Shown piece by piece: positions 25,489 to 34,373 of a DNA stretch of 64,000 nucleotides (position 1 is the stretch's first letter; every line of letters begins with the position of its first letter). Source of the DNA: Roseiflexus sp034432635. GTDB lineage: Bacteria > Chloroflexota > Chloroflexia > Chloroflexales > Roseiflexaceae. The DNA lies in NCBI GenBank assembly GCA_034432635.1, contig DAOUBK010000057.1, forward strand, positions 1 to 64,000, written 5' to 3'. The notes beneath the pieces were generated by a model, which saw only the letters and a program-made list of their open reading frames with translations, had not been told where the DNA came from and ran no database searches. The translations under genes were made by a program, and so were the position numbers.

Positions 25489-25503
25489 GTGTGGAGAACG
25501 GAC

Positions 25504-26292
25504 ATGCAAATGTTGCAACCTGCGATCCAGATAACCGATCTGACAGTTGCGTATCGTGATAAGCCGGTTCTCTGGGACATTGATCTGACGATCCCTGGCG
25601 GCACGCTGATGGGGATCATTGGACCGAACGGCGCCGGTAAAACGACGCTCATGAAGGCGATTCTGGAGCTGGTTCGACCTGCCGCCGGGCAGGTGTTGGT
25701 CTATGGCAAGCCGTATGCCCAACAGCGCAGGTTGGTTGCATATGTGCCACAGCGAAGCAGTGTGGACTGGGATTTTCCCGCCAGTGCGCTCGATGTGGTG
25801 GTGATGGGGCGGTATGGTGCACTGGGCTGGCTGCGGCGCCCGGGGAGGCGTGAGCGTGAACAGGCACTCGAAGCGTTGGCGCGAGTCGGTATGCAGGATT
25901 TTGCCAGCCGCCAGATCGGTCAACTGTCTGGCGGGCAGCAACAGCGTGTCTTTCTGGCGCGAGCGCTGGTGCAGGATGCGCAGGTGTATCTCATGGACGA
26001 GCCGTTGCAGGGTGTCGATGCCACTACTGAACGAACCATTATGCGTATTCTGCGCGATCTGCGTGCGACCGGTAAAACGGTTGTGGTTGTACACCACGAT
26101 CTTCAGACCGTCAGTGAGTATTTCGACCAGGTGGCGCTGTTGAATGTACGTCTCGTCGCCAGCGGCCCGGTGGCAGAAGTCTTCAACGCTGCGACGCTGC
26201 GCGCTACATATGGCGGGCAGGTTGCATTTTTCGCAGGGCGCTATCCTGGACATTCTTCGCCTGAAGCGCACGCTGGAGTCGCCGGGTCGTAG
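25504..26292 (+). CDS. Metal ABC transporter ATP-binding protein
   Basis: 262-residue ATPase of the manganese/zinc/iron chelate family. Walker A GPNGAGKTT near residues 40-48, signature LSGGQQQR near 140-147 and Walker B VYLMDEP near 163-169 are intact, with the switch His in VVHHD near 199-203. It powers uptake by the two following permeases. Start at 25504 (15 bp after the binding-protein stop, GGAG upstream); an upstream non-ATG start in the same frame is less likely. Confidence 0.93.
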   Translation: MQMLQPAIQITDLTVAYRDKPVLWDIDLTIPGGTLMGIIGPNGAGKTTLMKAILELVRPAAGQVLVYGKPYAQQRRLVAYVPQRSSVDWDFPASALDVVVMGRYGALGWLRRPGRREREQALEALARVGMQDFASRQIGQLSGGQQQRVFLARALVQDAQVYLMDEPLQGVDATTERTIMRILRDLRATGKTVVVVHHDLQTVSEYFDQVALLNVRLVASGPVAEVFNAATLRATYGGQVAFFAGRYPGHSSPEAHAGVAGS

Positions 26293-26305
26293 TTAGGAGA
26301 CGGCA

Positions 26306-27190
26306 ATGCTCAACGATCTGATGTTTGACTATACCCTGCGCACGGTTGCGCTCGGTTCCGCAATCATGGGGATGGTGAGCGGTATGCTGGGTGTGTTCGC
26401 TGTGCTACGGCGGCAAAGTTTGCTCGGCGATGCGATGTCGCATGCAGCGCTGCCTGGTATTGTGTTGGCATTCGTCATAACCGGCAGCAAAGAGCCGCTG
26501 GCGCTCATGACCGGCGCGGCAGTTGCTGCCTGGATTGGTGCGCTGTTCGTGTTGGCAATCATTTCTACTACCCGCATCAAGCAGGATAGCGCGCTGGGAT
26601 TGATCCTGGCAACGTTCCTGGGCTTGGGGTTTGTGTTGTTGACGTGGGTGCAAACCCGTCCCAATGCAGCGCAGGCTGGTCTCGACCGGTACCTTTTTGG
26701 TCAGGCGGCAACCTTGCTCGAGCGTGATGTTGCCGCGATGGCGGCGATTGGGGTACCGGCGTTGCTGGTGCTGGCGCTGTTGTGGAAGGAATGTGCGATC
26801 CTGTCGTTCGATCCCGATTTTGCCAGTAGTATGGGTTTGCCGGTGCGTCTGCTCAGTGTTCTGCTGACATCACTGCTGGTTGCTGCGATCAGCATCGGTT
26901 TGCAGGCAGTCGGTGTGGTGCTCATGAGTGCGCTGATCGTTGCACCGGCAGTCGCAGCCCGTCAGTGGACCGACCGGCTCGGTGTGATGGTGCTGCTTGC
27001 CGGAGTGTTTGGCGCGGTTGCTGGAGTTGCCGGCGTCCTATTGAGCGGCGCCACTACCCGTCTCCCTACCGGACCGGTGATCGTGGTGTGCATCAGTGTG
27101 CTGGCGCTTATCTCGCTGGTGATCGCACCGCGCCGCGGGCTGCTATGGACACGGGTGCGTGTCAGTCGCTCGGATGCTGTGTCAGGGTAA
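26306..27190 (+). CDS. Metal ABC transporter permease 1
   Basis: 294-residue permease of the ABC-3 family (ZnuB/MntB). About eight or nine hydrophobic segments; the family-typical LLGDAMSHAALPGI segment is at residues 34-47 and GVVLMSALIVAPAVAARQ near 200-217. Starts 13 bp after the ATPase stop with GGAG upstream. It probably pairs with the second permease downstream to form a heterodimeric channel. Confidence 0.93.
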   Translation: MLNDLMFDYTLRTVALGSAIMGMVSGMLGVFAVLRRQSLLGDAMSHAALPGIVLAFVITGSKEPLALMTGAAVAAWIGALFVLAIISTTRIKQDSALGLILATFLGLGFVLLTWVQTRPNAAQAGLDRYLFGQAATLLERDVAAMAAIGVPALLVLALLWKECAILSFDPDFASSMGLPVRLLSVLLTSLLVAAISIGLQAVGVVLMSALIVAPAVAARQWTDRLGVMVLLAGVFGAVAGVAGVLLSGATTRLPTGPVIVVCISVLALISLVIAPRRGLLWTRVRVSRSDAVSG

Positions 27191-27197
27191 TTCGTCT

Positions 27198-28310
27198 ATG
27201 GGCCTGTTCATCGAAATTGTTCTTATTGCAATCGTGACGGCGGTTGCCTGTGCCTTGCCCGGCGTCTTCCTGGTGCTATGCCGTATGGCGATGATCAGTG
27301 ATGCCATTACCCATACCGTTCTGCTGGGCATCGTGCTGGCATTCTTCGTTGTGCGCGACATTACCTCGCCGATCCTGGTCATTGCCGCAGCTGGCGCCGG
27401 TGTGGCGACGGTGATGCTGATTGAACTGTTGAGTCGGTCGAATCGGATGGGCGAAGATGCGGCAATCGGATTGATTTTTCCGCTGCTCTTCAGCATTGCC
27501 GTTATCCTGATAGCGCAGTACGCCGGCAATATCCATCTCGATGTCGATGCCGTACTGCTCGGCGAACTTGCGTTCGCGCCGCTGGATCGGTTTGAATTCT
27601 CAGGAAACGACCTCGGTCCACGTTCGCTCTGGTTGATGAGCGGTATCCTGGTGGTATCGCTGGCGCTCCTGATGACGTTCTACAAGGAGTTGCAACTTTC
27701 AACTTTCGACGCGGCGCTGGCGGCAGCCTTTGGATTTGCACCGGCGGCTTTGCACTATGGTCTGATGAGTGTCGTATCGCTGACGGCAGTAGGCGCTTTC
27801 AATGCCGTCGGTTCGGTACTGGTCGTCGCGTTGATGGTGGCGCCGCCGGCTGCCGCCTATCTGTTGACCGATCGTCTGTCGCACATGCTGGTATTGAGCG
27901 CTCTCTTTGGCGCGCTGGCGGCAATGTTCGGGTGTTGGGCAGCATTTGCGTTCAATGCGTCGATTGCCGGTGCAATGGCAGTGATGACTGGACTGATCTT
28001 TTGCCTGGCGTGGATGTTTGCCCCGCAGCGCGGTCTGCTGGCGCAGGTATTATGGCGTGTTCGTCAGCGATGGGAGTTTGCCCTGGCGATGCTGGCGGTG
28101 CACCTGCTCCACCACGAGGCAACGCCACAGGCGATGGTCGAGTGTCAGGTTGCACATCTCGACAGGCATCTGAACTGGACTTCCGCATTTACTGAACGGG
28201 TGGTGCGTCGTGCGGAACAGCGCGGCTTGCTGATCCGGCAGCATGGTATGCTCATATTGACCGACCAGGGGCGGCGTTTTGTGGCGACGATCCTGGGGGC
28301 AGATAGTTGA
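27198..28310 (+). CDS. Metal ABC transporter permease 2 with C-terminal DtxR-like winged-helix domain
   Basis: 370 residues: an ABC-3 permease (about 1-275; MISDAITHTVLLGI near 31-44 and GSVLVVALMVAPPAAAYL near 205-222) followed by a soluble tail of some 90 residues resembling the helix-turn-helix and dimer region of DtxR/MntR regulators (LLHHEATPQAMVE, RVVRRAEQRGLL, ILTDQGRRF). Similar fusions are known in manganese permeases of several phyla, arguing for Mn or Fe as substrate. The fused domain lacks an obvious full metal-site set, so it may bind DNA or act as a sensor. Start at 27198, 7 bp after the first permease. Confidence 0.88.
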   Translation: MGLFIEIVLIAIVTAVACALPGVFLVLCRMAMISDAITHTVLLGIVLAFFVVRDITSPILVIAAAGAGVATVMLIELLSRSNRMGEDAAIGLIFPLLFSIAVILIAQYAGNIHLDVDAVLLGELAFAPLDRFEFSGNDLGPRSLWLMSGILVVSLALLMTFYKELQLSTFDAALAAAFGFAPAALHYGLMSVVSLTAVGAFNAVGSVLVVALMVAPPAAAYLLTDRLSHMLVLSALFGALAAMFGCWAAFAFNASIAGAMAVMTGLIFCLAWMFAPQRGLLAQVLWRVRQRWEFALAMLAVHLLHHEATPQAMVECQVAHLDRHLNWTSAFTERVVRRAEQRGLLIRQHGMLILTDQGRRFVATILGADS

Positions 28311-28394
28311 AGGCAGCACCTGGAATGCGAGCAGACAGCAGAGAACGTGCGAACCTCTGATCCAGAAGCAGTGAAATCATGGTAACATTCTTAT

Positions 28395-28949
28395 ATGTCT
28401 CCGTTGCTGCGCAGGATCTGGTTTCTTCCCGCAACGCTGGCGCTGCTCGTGTTCGTATGCAGTGCAGCCGGTGTACTTGCCGTCAGACGCGAGCCGGAAA
28501 AGCATAGCGCCGACCTGCTGGAAGCCCGGTCGCGCTGGAGCAATCGTCCGTTCGATGCGTACCGCATGCAGTTGCGCGATCGTGGATGCCGGATGGAGGT
28601 TGAAGTGCGCACCGAGCGTGTGATCAAAACGCACTACAGTGTGCGTCCGTGCGAGCAACCGCCGGTTGCCGTGCGCGATCTGTTCGATCTCGTCGAGCGT
28701 CATGGCACGGTTCGTCGCATGTGCGTCTCACGTGGCTGCGCCTGCGACGATGTTCTTTCGGTCCGCGCCGAATATCATCCCACCCTTGGCTATCCGCAGA
28801 CCATCGAGATCACCCTGACCCCCACGCCGAACTGGCGCCACGCCGATTTCTGGCGTGCCGTGTGGCGATCCCGTAGCCTTGATGCCTGTAATGAACTGCC
28901 GGTTGGGAGTCGGGTACTGGTGGTATCGTCGTTGACGCCGCTCCCCTGA
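28395..28949 (+). CDS. DUF6174-like exported protein (paralogue of 44362-44892)
   Basis: 184 residues: an N-terminal signal anchor (about 8-29), then a small domain with AYRMQLRDRGCRMEVEV, MCVSRGCACDDVLSV, YHPTLGYP and a C-terminal DACNELP. The same order of motifs and four or five Cys recurs in the gene at 44362, so the two are paralogues. The domain resembles DUF6174, exported proteins of unknown role. Conserved Cys outside the membrane suggest disulfides. No ribosome site of note; it follows the metal transporter by 84 bp and may be its last co-transcribed gene. Confidence 0.7.
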   Translation: MSPLLRRIWFLPATLALLVFVCSAAGVLAVRREPEKHSADLLEARSRWSNRPFDAYRMQLRDRGCRMEVEVRTERVIKTHYSVRPCEQPPVAVRDLFDLVERHGTVRRMCVSRGCACDDVLSVRAEYHPTLGYPQTIEITLTPTPNWRHADFWRAVWRSRSLDACNELPVGSRVLVVSSLTPLP

Positions 28950-29021
28950 GTGACGTCAGGCATACCTGCAATCACTATTCTCGTCAGCCGCACGTCGGTC
29001 TGCATGATGTTCCGGCGGTAG

Positions 29022-29390
29022 TCGAAACTTCTTCGCCGGTCATCGTTCTCTTCCGCAACACTGCGCCTGATCGACGTACACTTCCGCTATGAAAGCCCGG
29101 CATCGTTTCGGAACAGGATATCCTGGCATTGGAGCGAGCACAGTAACGCCCTTCCTTGCTTCCGGGAGGTTGTTACAACGGTATGTGCACGCTGCGCCGA
29201 TGGCGGGCTGCATGTGCCGGATGATACACCGGAACAATGGCATGCACTGCCGCCGGATGAAGTGATCGCACGCTGCGCAAGTGATGATCGATCTGGTTCG
29301 AGCATCGCGCTGATCGGCTACCTGCTGATTGAACTCGAAAAGTGGTTGCGCCGCCAGTACGCTGGCAAACAGGTTGCCGTACCCGGCTGA
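29022..29390 (+). pseudogene. Startless open frame, possible decayed gene
   Basis: An open frame from the TAG at 29019 to TGA at 29388-29390, with no ATG and only one internal GTG. The product is protein-like: VVTTVCARCADGGLHVPDD with a Cys pair, then EQWHALPPDEV and finally a hydrophobic-basic tail LIELEKWLRRQY. WHALPPDEV recalls the N-terminus, and the tail the C-terminus, of cation P-type ATPases, as if a large middle were deleted; this is an impression by eye only. The rest of the 581-bp gap (28950-29530) shows no gene, only an AT-rich TATAAT near 29509. Confidence 0.35.
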
Positions 29391-29530
29391 TGCCTGACAC
29401 GGTGATGCGATCCGCAGCGAAAAAACCGGTCGCATCTCCCTGAACATGCATCGTAGCGAAGAGAGACGACCTCTCTCCGCCTGCACTGCGCCACCTGTCT
29501 TTTGCAGATATAATAGTAGTATACAGGTTT

Positions 29531-31660
29531 GTGGACGTATGGCGCGTGATGGTTCACCTCCTTCGCAGGTTCGTACAACCGCCGCATTTCGATGATGAAG
29601 AGCAGATGCGTATCGCGCAGACGCAGCATCTCCTGCTCGTCGTGTGCCTGACGATTGCGCTAGTTGCTGCCGGGGTCAACGCGCTGCTTCAGCGGCACTC
29701 TCCGACCATCGCCCTGCTGGCAAGTGGTGGCGCCATAAGTATTTCCTTCCTGTTGCTGCACACACGTCGGTTGCAACTGTCGATCATCGTTTTACTGGGA
29801 ACGCTCATCGTCCTCACTGCTTCGATGCAGTTCATCGGTCGCGGTGTACACGATACGGTTACCAGTCTCTATGCGATTGTGGTTTTGATCGGCAGCCTGC
29901 TCCTTGATCGGCGGTCATTCATCGGGCTGGTAGTGATGCTGCTGCTGACGATTGCGGGGGTTGTCACTGCCGAAGCGCGTGGACTAACCAGATCTCCTTA
30001 CGAGGGCGATTTCGGCGACTGGTTCGATCTGGCGCTCATTCTGGGGTTGACGGCATTCGCTGCACGGCTGCTAAGCGAGAGCCTGGAGCGCGGCCTTGCC
30101 CGCGTCCGCGCCAGCGAACAGGCGCTGGTGCAGCAGACAGAAGCGCTGCGTCTTTCCGAAGAGCGGTACCGTATTCTGGCAGCCAATCTGCCCGATAGCG
30201 CCGCGCTGATCTTCGACCACGATCTGCGTTACGTGCTTGCTGACGGACCGGAACTTGCCGCAACCGGATACACCAAAGAGATGGTGGAAGGACGCACCCT
30301 CTACGAGGTGATGTCACACTCCTTCGCACAGCAGGTTGAAGGTAACATTCGCGCCGTCTTGAGCGGCAAATGTTTTTCGGCAGAATTGCCATATGGCGAT
30401 CGCATCTACACATGTTATTACATCCCATTGCGCGACGACAGCGGGACAGTAAAGTATGCCATGATCCTGGCGCGCAACGTGACTGCGCAGCGTCAGGCGG
30501 AGGCGGATCTACGGGCGAGCGAGGCGCAACTGCGCATGCTCGCCGAGAATATGGGTGATGCGATTGTGCAACTGGACTCGCACTTCAATGTTGTGTATGT
30601 CAGCCCTTCGGTGCGGCGCGTCCTCGGATGTGAGCCGGAGGATGTCGCAGGGAAACACATAGCGGCGCTGGTGGTGCCCGATGATGTGCCTGCCGTAGTG
30701 ACAGCCATCGAAGCAGCGAAAGAGTCGGGCACTGCTGCCATCCGGGTCGAGTATCGTTTTCGCACCCATCAACAGATTGATATCTGGCTCGAAGCCGAAG
30801 TTCGCCTGCTCTACGACGCGCAACAGCAGTATGAAGGCGCCATCCTTACCATGCGCGATGTCACCCGGCGCAAAGAGGTCGAAGTGGAACGGGAGCGTCT
30901 GATCGCCGAACTCGGACAAAAGAACACCGAGCTCGAACGTTTCACCTACACAGTATCACACGACCTGAAAAGCCCCCTGATCACCATTCAGGGATTCCTC
31001 GGCTATCTGGAGCAGGATATTCGGAACGGCGACGGTGATCGGGCATTGAGCGACATCCGGCGTATCAGTGCAGCAGCGCACCAAATGGAGCACCTGCTGA
31101 AAGATCTGCTGGAACTGTCGCGCATCGGACAGGTCAGTGCTGAAGCGCAGATCGTACCGTTCAACATCATTGTACAGGAAGCGCTCGAACTGATCGCCGG
31201 CAGAATTGCAGAACGCCGGGCGCAGATAACGGTTGCACCAGATATGCCGGCGGTGTACGGTGATCGACGGCGTCTGGTCGAAGTGACTCAAAACCTGGTT
31301 GATAATGCACTCAAGTTCTGCGATAATCAGACTGTGCCAGAGATTGCGATCGGTGTGCATGCCGTGTCGAATGATGAGGTCGTCTTTTTTGTGCGTGACA
31401 ACGTTGTTGGCATTGACCCAAGGTACCACGATCAGATCTTTGGCCTGTTCAACAAACTCGATCCGCAGAGCGAAGGTACGGGTGTTGGGTTGACGATTGT
31501 ACAGCGGATTATTGAAGTGCACGGCGGGCGTATCTGGGTCGAGTCGACCGGGCGGGGCGCTGGAGCAACCTTCTTTTTCTCGCTCCCCACAACCCATACG
31601 CAGCAGCACGGGGTGAGTCATGACCGACAGCGCACTCAGAGTATTGCTGGTGGAAGATAA
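29531..31660 (+). CDS. Membrane PAS-PAS sensor histidine kinase
   Basis: 709 residues. A membrane region with about five or six helices (35-182) precedes a short coiled coil, two PAS domains (about 213-318 and 335-447), the HisKA domain with phospho-accepting His477 (TVSHDLKSP), and a C-terminal HATPase domain (N box QNLVDNALKF, G2 box GTGVGLTI). The G1 box reads DNVVGID rather than the usual DNGIGI. The resemblance is to phytochrome-type and cyanobacterial PAS kinases. The start is uncertain: GTG at 29531 or ATG at 29549. Its 3' end overlaps the response-regulator gene by 41 bp, a likely cognate pair. Confidence 0.88.
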   Translation: MDVWRVMVHLLRRFVQPPHFDDEEQMRIAQTQHLLLVVCLTIALVAAGVNALLQRHSPTIALLASGGAISISFLLLHTRRLQLSIIVLLGTLIVLTASMQFIGRGVHDTVTSLYAIVVLIGSLLLDRRSFIGLVVMLLLTIAGVVTAEARGLTRSPYEGDFGDWFDLALILGLTAFAARLLSESLERGLARVRASEQALVQQTEALRLSEERYRILAANLPDSAALIFDHDLRYVLADGPELAATGYTKEMVEGRTLYEVMSHSFAQQVEGNIRAVLSGKCFSAELPYGDRIYTCYYIPLRDDSGTVKYAMILARNVTAQRQAEADLRASEAQLRMLAENMGDAIVQLDSHFNVVYVSPSVRRVLGCEPEDVAGKHIAALVVPDDVPAVVTAIEAAKESGTAAIRVEYRFRTHQQIDIWLEAEVRLLYDAQQQYEGAILTMRDVTRRKEVEVERERLIAELGQKNTELERFTYTVSHDLKSPLITIQGFLGYLEQDIRNGDGDRALSDIRRISAAAHQMEHLLKDLLELSRIGQVSAEAQIVPFNIIVQEALELIAGRIAERRAQITVAPDMPAVYGDRRRLVEVTQNLVDNALKFCDNQTVPEIAIGVHAVSNDEVVFFVRDNVVGIDPRYHDQIFGLFNKLDPQSEGTGVGLTIVQRIIEVHGGRIWVESTGRGAGATFFFSLPTTHTQQHGVSHDRQRTQSIAGGR

Positions 31661-32063
31661 CGATGACCATGCCGAGTTAATCCGGCGCACACTGGGCGAG
31701 CATCAACGAGCGCTGCAGATTGTGCATATCAGCGATGGTGAGAGCGCCCTCGATTACCTGTATCATCGCGGAACCTGGAACGATCCCGATCAAAGCCCCC
31801 GCCCCCACGTGATTCTGCTCGATCTGCGTTTGCCACGCGTCGATGGTCTCGAAGTGCTAACCAGCATCAAGCAGTCGGCAGAATTGCGCCACATCCCTGT
31901 CATCATTCTAACCTCATCAGCGGCGGATCGCGACGTGTCGCGCGCCTACGATGCCCACGCCAACAGTTACCTTGTCAAGCCGTTTGGTTTTGAGGAGTTC
32001 CAAAATCTCATGCACGACGTCGGTGTGTACTGGTTGATCCATAATAAACTCTCCGTCCTGTGA
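31620..32063 (+). CDS. Single-domain response regulator (Rcp1-like)
   Basis: 147-residue receiver domain without output. Acidic pocket LLVEDNDD at 9-16, phospho-acceptor Asp68 (VILLDLRLP), switch Thr in IILTSS near 99 and Lys in LVKPFG near 120. The insert with a Tyr-His-Arg-Gly segment (LDYLYHRG) is typical of Rcp1-type regulators that serve PAS/phytochrome kinases, where they relay phosphate or reset adaptation. It starts inside the preceding kinase gene and ends 10 bp before the hybrid kinase gene. Confidence 0.92.
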   Translation: MTDSALRVLLVEDNDDHAELIRRTLGEHQRALQIVHISDGESALDYLYHRGTWNDPDQSPRPHVILLDLRLPRVDGLEVLTSIKQSAELRHIPVIILTSSAADRDVSRAYDAHANSYLVKPFGFEEFQNLMHDVGVYWLIHNKLSVL

Positions 32064-32073
32064 GGAGCCTGGT

Positions 32074-33987
32074 GTGGAAGCAGCTGAACGTGTCAGTCTG
32101 CTCCTCATCGAAGATGATGAGTCGCATGTTGCGCTGATCGAGCGTGCTTTTGAGACATGGCAATCATTGTTCGACCTGTCGGTCGCGCACACGTTGCAGG
32201 AGGCATACGCGCTGCTCTCCAGCGATTCGTCACACTTCGATCTGATCGTGTGCGATTGGCGATTGCCCGATGGCGAAGGATTGGAATTGCTCGCCTTCAA
32301 TCGTGCGCTGCCGGTCATCCTGATGACCGGTTATGGTGATGAACGGGTAGCGGTCGAGGCGATCCGCGCCGGCGCACTCGATTATGTTGTGAAGAGCAAC
32401 GCTGTATTCGCTGATCTGCCCCATGTGGCGCAGCGCGCCATCCGCCAGTGGCGGGCGCTCCAGGTGCAGCGTCGCGCCGAACAGGAGTTGCGCGAAATCG
32501 AAGCGCGCTACCGTCTCATTACCGAGAACATGTCCGATCTGATTGCCATTCTCGATGATCAGCACCACTTCCGGTATATCAGCCCCTCGGTTACGATGCT
32601 CCTGGGGCATACGCCGGAGGAACTGATCGGACACGACGCATTCTCTCTGATTCATCCCGATGACCTTCTGCACAGCGATGAGTACTGGCGCACCATGCTC
32701 CAGCGCACTCGCACCACAGTGACGTTTCGCTATCGTCACGCCAGCGGGGACTGGTGCTGGATCGAGTGTATCGTCAGGACGGTCGAGCAGGGCAATGAAT
32801 TGACGACGATCGTCGTGGGGCGCGATATTACCGAGCGGCGTGAACTGGAAGAGCGTCTCCTCCAGATCCAGAAAATGGATGCGCTCGGTCGGTTGTCGGG
32901 CGGCATTGCGCACGATTTCAACAACATGCTGGCAGTGATTGCCGGGTGCACCGAACTGGCGCGTCAACTGCTCCCCGCCGATCACCCAGCGACCGGAGAA
33001 CTGATCGAGATCCAGCACGCGACTGAGCGCGCCACGGCGCTGACCCGTCAGTTGCTGACATTTGCGCATCGGCAGCGGTTCGAGCCGCGCCCCATCGATC
33101 TGAACACCCTCATTCTCGACACGCAGAAACTTCTGCGTCGTCTGATCCGCGAGAATATTGCCCTGCACACGCGCCTGGCGCCCGATCTCTGGCTCGTGCG
33201 CGCCGATCCCGGACAGATCGAGCAGGTGCTGGTCAATCTGGCGATCAATGCGCGTGATGCAATGGTCGATGGCGGTGTGTTGACGATCACAACCGAAAAT
33301 GCTGTGATCGATGAGGCGTTCAGCAGCCGCCATCCTTCGCTGAGTCCGGGAAAGTACGTCCGGTTGACGGTGAGCGACACCGGCGTCGGCATGGAAGAAG
33401 AAACGCGCCGACGCGCCTTTGAGCCGTTTTTTACCACCAAGAAGGCTGGCGAAGGGACCGGTCTCGGTCTGTCCACATGCTACGGTATTGTCGTTCAGCA
33501 CGGCGGCGCTATCGAACTGACGAGCGAACCGGGTTGCGGCACAACGGTCGTTATTCATCTGCCACGCGCCTATCCTGTTGAAGAGACGTTTGCCCTGGAA
33601 ACCAGCGAGCAGATCGATCTCAAAGGGTCGGAAACGATCCTGCTGGTCGAGGATGATCCAGCGGTGCGGGCATTGACGGCGCGCGTGCTACGCAGCCATG
33701 GGTATACGGTTCTGGAAGCCGGTGACGGCTATGAAGCGCTGACCATCGCCGCCGGTGAACATCCGATCCATCTGCTTTTGAGCGACCACGTTATTCCACA
33801 TATGAGCAGTGATTCGCTGGTACACCATCTGGCCAGTCTGATTCCAGCGATGAAGGTGCTCTTTATGAGCGGGTATGTCGTTGAACCGCGCTCCGCTGAT
33901 CAGCCGCTCCAGGAAGCGCCGGTTCTTCAGAAGCCGTTCACCCTACATGCGCTCCTTCAGCAGGTTCGCACCGTTCTGGACAGCTAA
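32074..33987 (+). CDS. Hybrid histidine kinase: REC-PAS-HisKA-HATPase-REC
   Basis: 637-residue soluble kinase with receivers at both ends. N-terminal REC with LLIEDDES and Asp61 (VCDWRLP); PAS about 140-260; HisKA with His280 (GGIAHDFNN); HATPase about 385-510 (N box VNLAINARDAM, DTGVGM, GTGLGLS); C-terminal REC about 515-637 with LLVEDD and Asp571 (LLLSDHVIPH). No membrane segment. The GTG start has GAGGAG about six bases upstream. Likely acts with the two upstream genes as a phosphorelay, taking phosphate from or passing it to the single-domain regulator. Signal unknown. Confidence 0.93.
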   Translation: MEAAERVSLLLIEDDESHVALIERAFETWQSLFDLSVAHTLQEAYALLSSDSSHFDLIVCDWRLPDGEGLELLAFNRALPVILMTGYGDERVAVEAIRAGALDYVVKSNAVFADLPHVAQRAIRQWRALQVQRRAEQELREIEARYRLITENMSDLIAILDDQHHFRYISPSVTMLLGHTPEELIGHDAFSLIHPDDLLHSDEYWRTMLQRTRTTVTFRYRHASGDWCWIECIVRTVEQGNELTTIVVGRDITERRELEERLLQIQKMDALGRLSGGIAHDFNNMLAVIAGCTELARQLLPADHPATGELIEIQHATERATALTRQLLTFAHRQRFEPRPIDLNTLILDTQKLLRRLIRENIALHTRLAPDLWLVRADPGQIEQVLVNLAINARDAMVDGGVLTITTENAVIDEAFSSRHPSLSPGKYVRLTVSDTGVGMEEETRRRAFEPFFTTKKAGEGTGLGLSTCYGIVVQHGGAIELTSEPGCGTTVVIHLPRAYPVEETFALETSEQIDLKGSETILLVEDDPAVRALTARVLRSHGYTVLEAGDGYEALTIAAGEHPIHLLLSDHVIPHMSSDSLVHHLASLIPAMKVLFMSGYVVEPRSADQPLQEAPVLQKPFTLHALLQQVRTVLDS

Positions 33988-34373
33988 GAAGCATTCAAAA
34001 AAAGAACATTTCCCTGTTTCCAGGCTTGCCCGGTTGAGCACTTCGATCTACAATAATCGTTCCTGATACCGGCGCTGCTCCAGAGCGTGTGTTCTGCAGG
34101 GTGGTGTTGCTGTTGTGCACCACACCGAGGCAATGTTCCACGATCAGGGGATGGTGTTGTCCTGGTCGCCGTGATACCCGCACGAGGTGCAGATCCTGAG
34201 CGACCGCTGGTGCCTGCCATCTGCGTGCCTCCCGCTGTGCCGGGTGTTCACCGAGCGCAGTGGACGCCGGTGCCGTTTGCCAGAAAGGAGGTGTGCCGCG
34301 ACCATTCATCATCCGCAAAATCTTTGCCTTACACGCTTCGGATTCTCATAACCTACGGAAGGAGAAACAGGCA
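33988..34373. other. Intergenic region before the sugar transporter, no gene seen
   Basis: 386 bp with an A-run just after the kinase stop (about 33997-34005) and no long frame with a ribosome site. It should contain the promoter of the sugar transporter operon, but no -35/-10 pair of quality was found. Confidence 0.5.

Noticed and set aside
32230..33558. 442-codon minus-strand open frame
   Set aside because: Antisense shadow of the hybrid histidine kinase, a common artefact in GC-rich genes; no domains in its translation.
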